Of a DNA stretch of 64,000 nucleotides, positions 63,240 to 64,000 are shown piece by piece. The notes under the pieces were generated by a model. The model worked only from the letters and a program-made list of their open reading frames with translations, was not told the DNA's origin and made no database searches. The stretch's first letter is position 1. Every line of letters begins with the position of its first letter. This stretch comes from Lactococcus termiticola (GTDB lineage Bacteria; Bacillota; Bacilli; Lactobacillales; Streptococcaceae), in NCBI RefSeq assembly GCF_003116835.1, contig NZ_BFFO01000009.1, positions 1 through 64,000 on the forward strand. The letters run 5' to 3'. The position numbers and the translations under genes are program-made.

Positions 63240-63245
63240 AGAGCT

Positions 63246-64000
63246 ATGATTAGTATTGAACGTGTCCTTGAGATTTTAATTCAGGACGACAATTTTAGAG
63301 AAATTGTAGGAGCCGACGATCAGCTCTTTTACAGCTGGCCTGAAGCCATCCACTTTGAGCAACTTTCTTATGACAGTCGAAAGACCGATGATAAGACCCT
63401 CTTCTTTGCCAAGGGCTTGAACTTCAAGAAGGAGTTTTTGACCGGCCTCAGCGTCCCCTTTTACCTCTCTGAGGTCGACTATGCCGTTGACATTCCCGCT
63501 ATTTTAGTCAATGACGTCAAGCAGGCCATGAGCCTGATTGCCCAGGAATTTTACGGCCGGCCTCAGGACAAGCTGAAAATCCTCGCCCTGACGGGGACCA
63601 AAGGGAAGACGACCTCTGCTTACTTTGCAAAATCCATTTTAGATGAAATGAATGGCGGAAAGACTGCCCTTCTCTCAACCGCCCAGACGACGCTTGACGG
63701 CAAGACCTATGTCAAGTCTGAGCTGACCACGCCCGAGAGCCTCGACCTGCTGGAGATGATGGCGACTGCCCTCAAAAAGGGCATGACCCACCTGGTCATG
63801 GAGGTCAGCAGTCAGGCCTATAAGACCAAGCGGGTCTATGGCCTCAGCTTTGATGTCGGTGTCTTCTTAAATATCTCGCCCGACCACATCGGTCCCATCG
63901 AGCATCCGACCTTTGAGGACTACTTCTACTGCAAACGCCAGCTGATTAAGCATTCCCACTATTTTGTGGCCAACAGCGAGATGCAGGGCTTTGAGGTCGT
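63246..64000 (+). CDS. murE: UDP-N-acetylmuramoyl-tripeptide synthetase MurE (N-terminal part)
   Basis: 251 codons are visible and the gene runs off the window. [11 protein letters not shown] opens it. [16 protein letters not shown] is the substrate-binding N-domain, the ATP loop [15 protein letters not shown] starts near residue 116, and TTPESLDLL and [10 protein letters not shown] follow. In Streptococcaceae MurE adds L-lysine to UDP-MurNAc-Ala-Glu. The beta-lactam-like identity of the third residue cannot be judged because the C-terminal domain is missing. Start by the leaderless promoter; no SD present. Confidence 0.94.
   Translation, partial: MISIERVLEILIQDDNFREIVGADDQLFYSWPEAIHFEQLSYDSRKTDDKTLFFAKGLNFKKEFLTGLSVPFYLSEVDYAVDIPAILVNDVKQAMSLIAQEFYGRPQDKLKILALTGTKGKTTSAYFAKSILDEMNGGKTALLSTAQTTLDGKTYVKSELTTPESLDLLEMMATALKKGMTHLVMEVSSQAYKTKRVYGLSFDVGVFLNISPDHIGPIEHPTFEDYFYCKRQLIKHSHYFVANSEMQGFEV

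Overview
The window reads as chromosome of a low-GC Firmicute in the family Streptococcaceae, close to Lactococcus. Supporting signs: a metC-cysK operon, pyruvate carboxylase next to ftsW, glnR-glnA, tdk-prfA-prmC-tsaC, coaB-coaC with an ECF S component, murE beside a MurJ/YtgP-type flippase, and an SMK-box (SAM-III) riboswitch on metK. By eye the coding GC (roughly 45-50%) is higher than in familiar lactococci. No phage, plasmid, rRNA or CRISPR locus is visible. The only insertion sequence is the 3' tail of an IS3-family element at the left edge.

Layout. 1-3.3 kb: IS tail, metK, cfa, a headless MerR-like gene. 3.9-8.3 kb: RNA helicase cshA, a GT2 glycosyltransferase, prfC. 8.3-14.2 kb: a six-gene surface-glycan operon (GT2, IspD-like, SDR, GT4, GT4, LicD). 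14.3-17.0 kb: HU, ypmS, ypmR, degV. 17.1-18.6 kb: hlyIII and an Rgg-type regulator. 19.2-28 kb: tRNA-Gln, a DUF2969 gene, rpoC, rpoB. 28-33.8 kb: pyc, ftsW, tsaC. 33.8-41.6 kb: prmC, a TelA/XpaC-like three-gene membrane module, prfA, three YcxB-like paralogues, tdk. 41.7-44 kb: tautomerase, coaB, coaC, a pantothenate-type ECF component. 44.1-50.9 kb: a frameshifted membrane gene, pgm, yidC, dnaX, an APH-like gene, a GAF protein. 51-56.5 kb: chorismate mutase, cysK, metC, an unknown gene, a candidate sRNA, glnA, glnR, ptp. 56.6-64 kb: ruvB, an alkyltransferase-like gene, pepO, a DM13 lipoprotein with DoxX, the flippase and the start of murE.

Most genes are housekeeping: envelope building (murE, flippase, ftsW, yidC, LicD/GT cluster), translation (prfA, prfC, prmC, tsaC), transcription (rpoBC), nitrogen and sulfur assimilation (glnRA, metC-cysK, metK) and CoA synthesis.

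The unusual content is between genes. (1) At least eight promoters have the -10 box exactly 6 nt (once 7 nt) before the ATG and no Shine-Dalgarno, implying leaderless mRNAs, including a 37-bp divergent promoter shared by murE and the flippase. (2) Two families of palindromic repeats fill the gaps. The large one (T1) forms giant hairpins and sits even between rpoB and rpoC. The small one (T2) keeps a constant core of two hairpins, but its long complementary arms differ at each locus. (3) A T2-like copy sits where the 5' end of the tyrosine phosphatase gene has been duplicated, leaving a leaderless 15-codon mini-ORF whose 45 bp differ from the real gene only at synonymous positions. (4) A (GT)13 tract and a terminator hairpin lie in the leader of the XpaC/TelA module.
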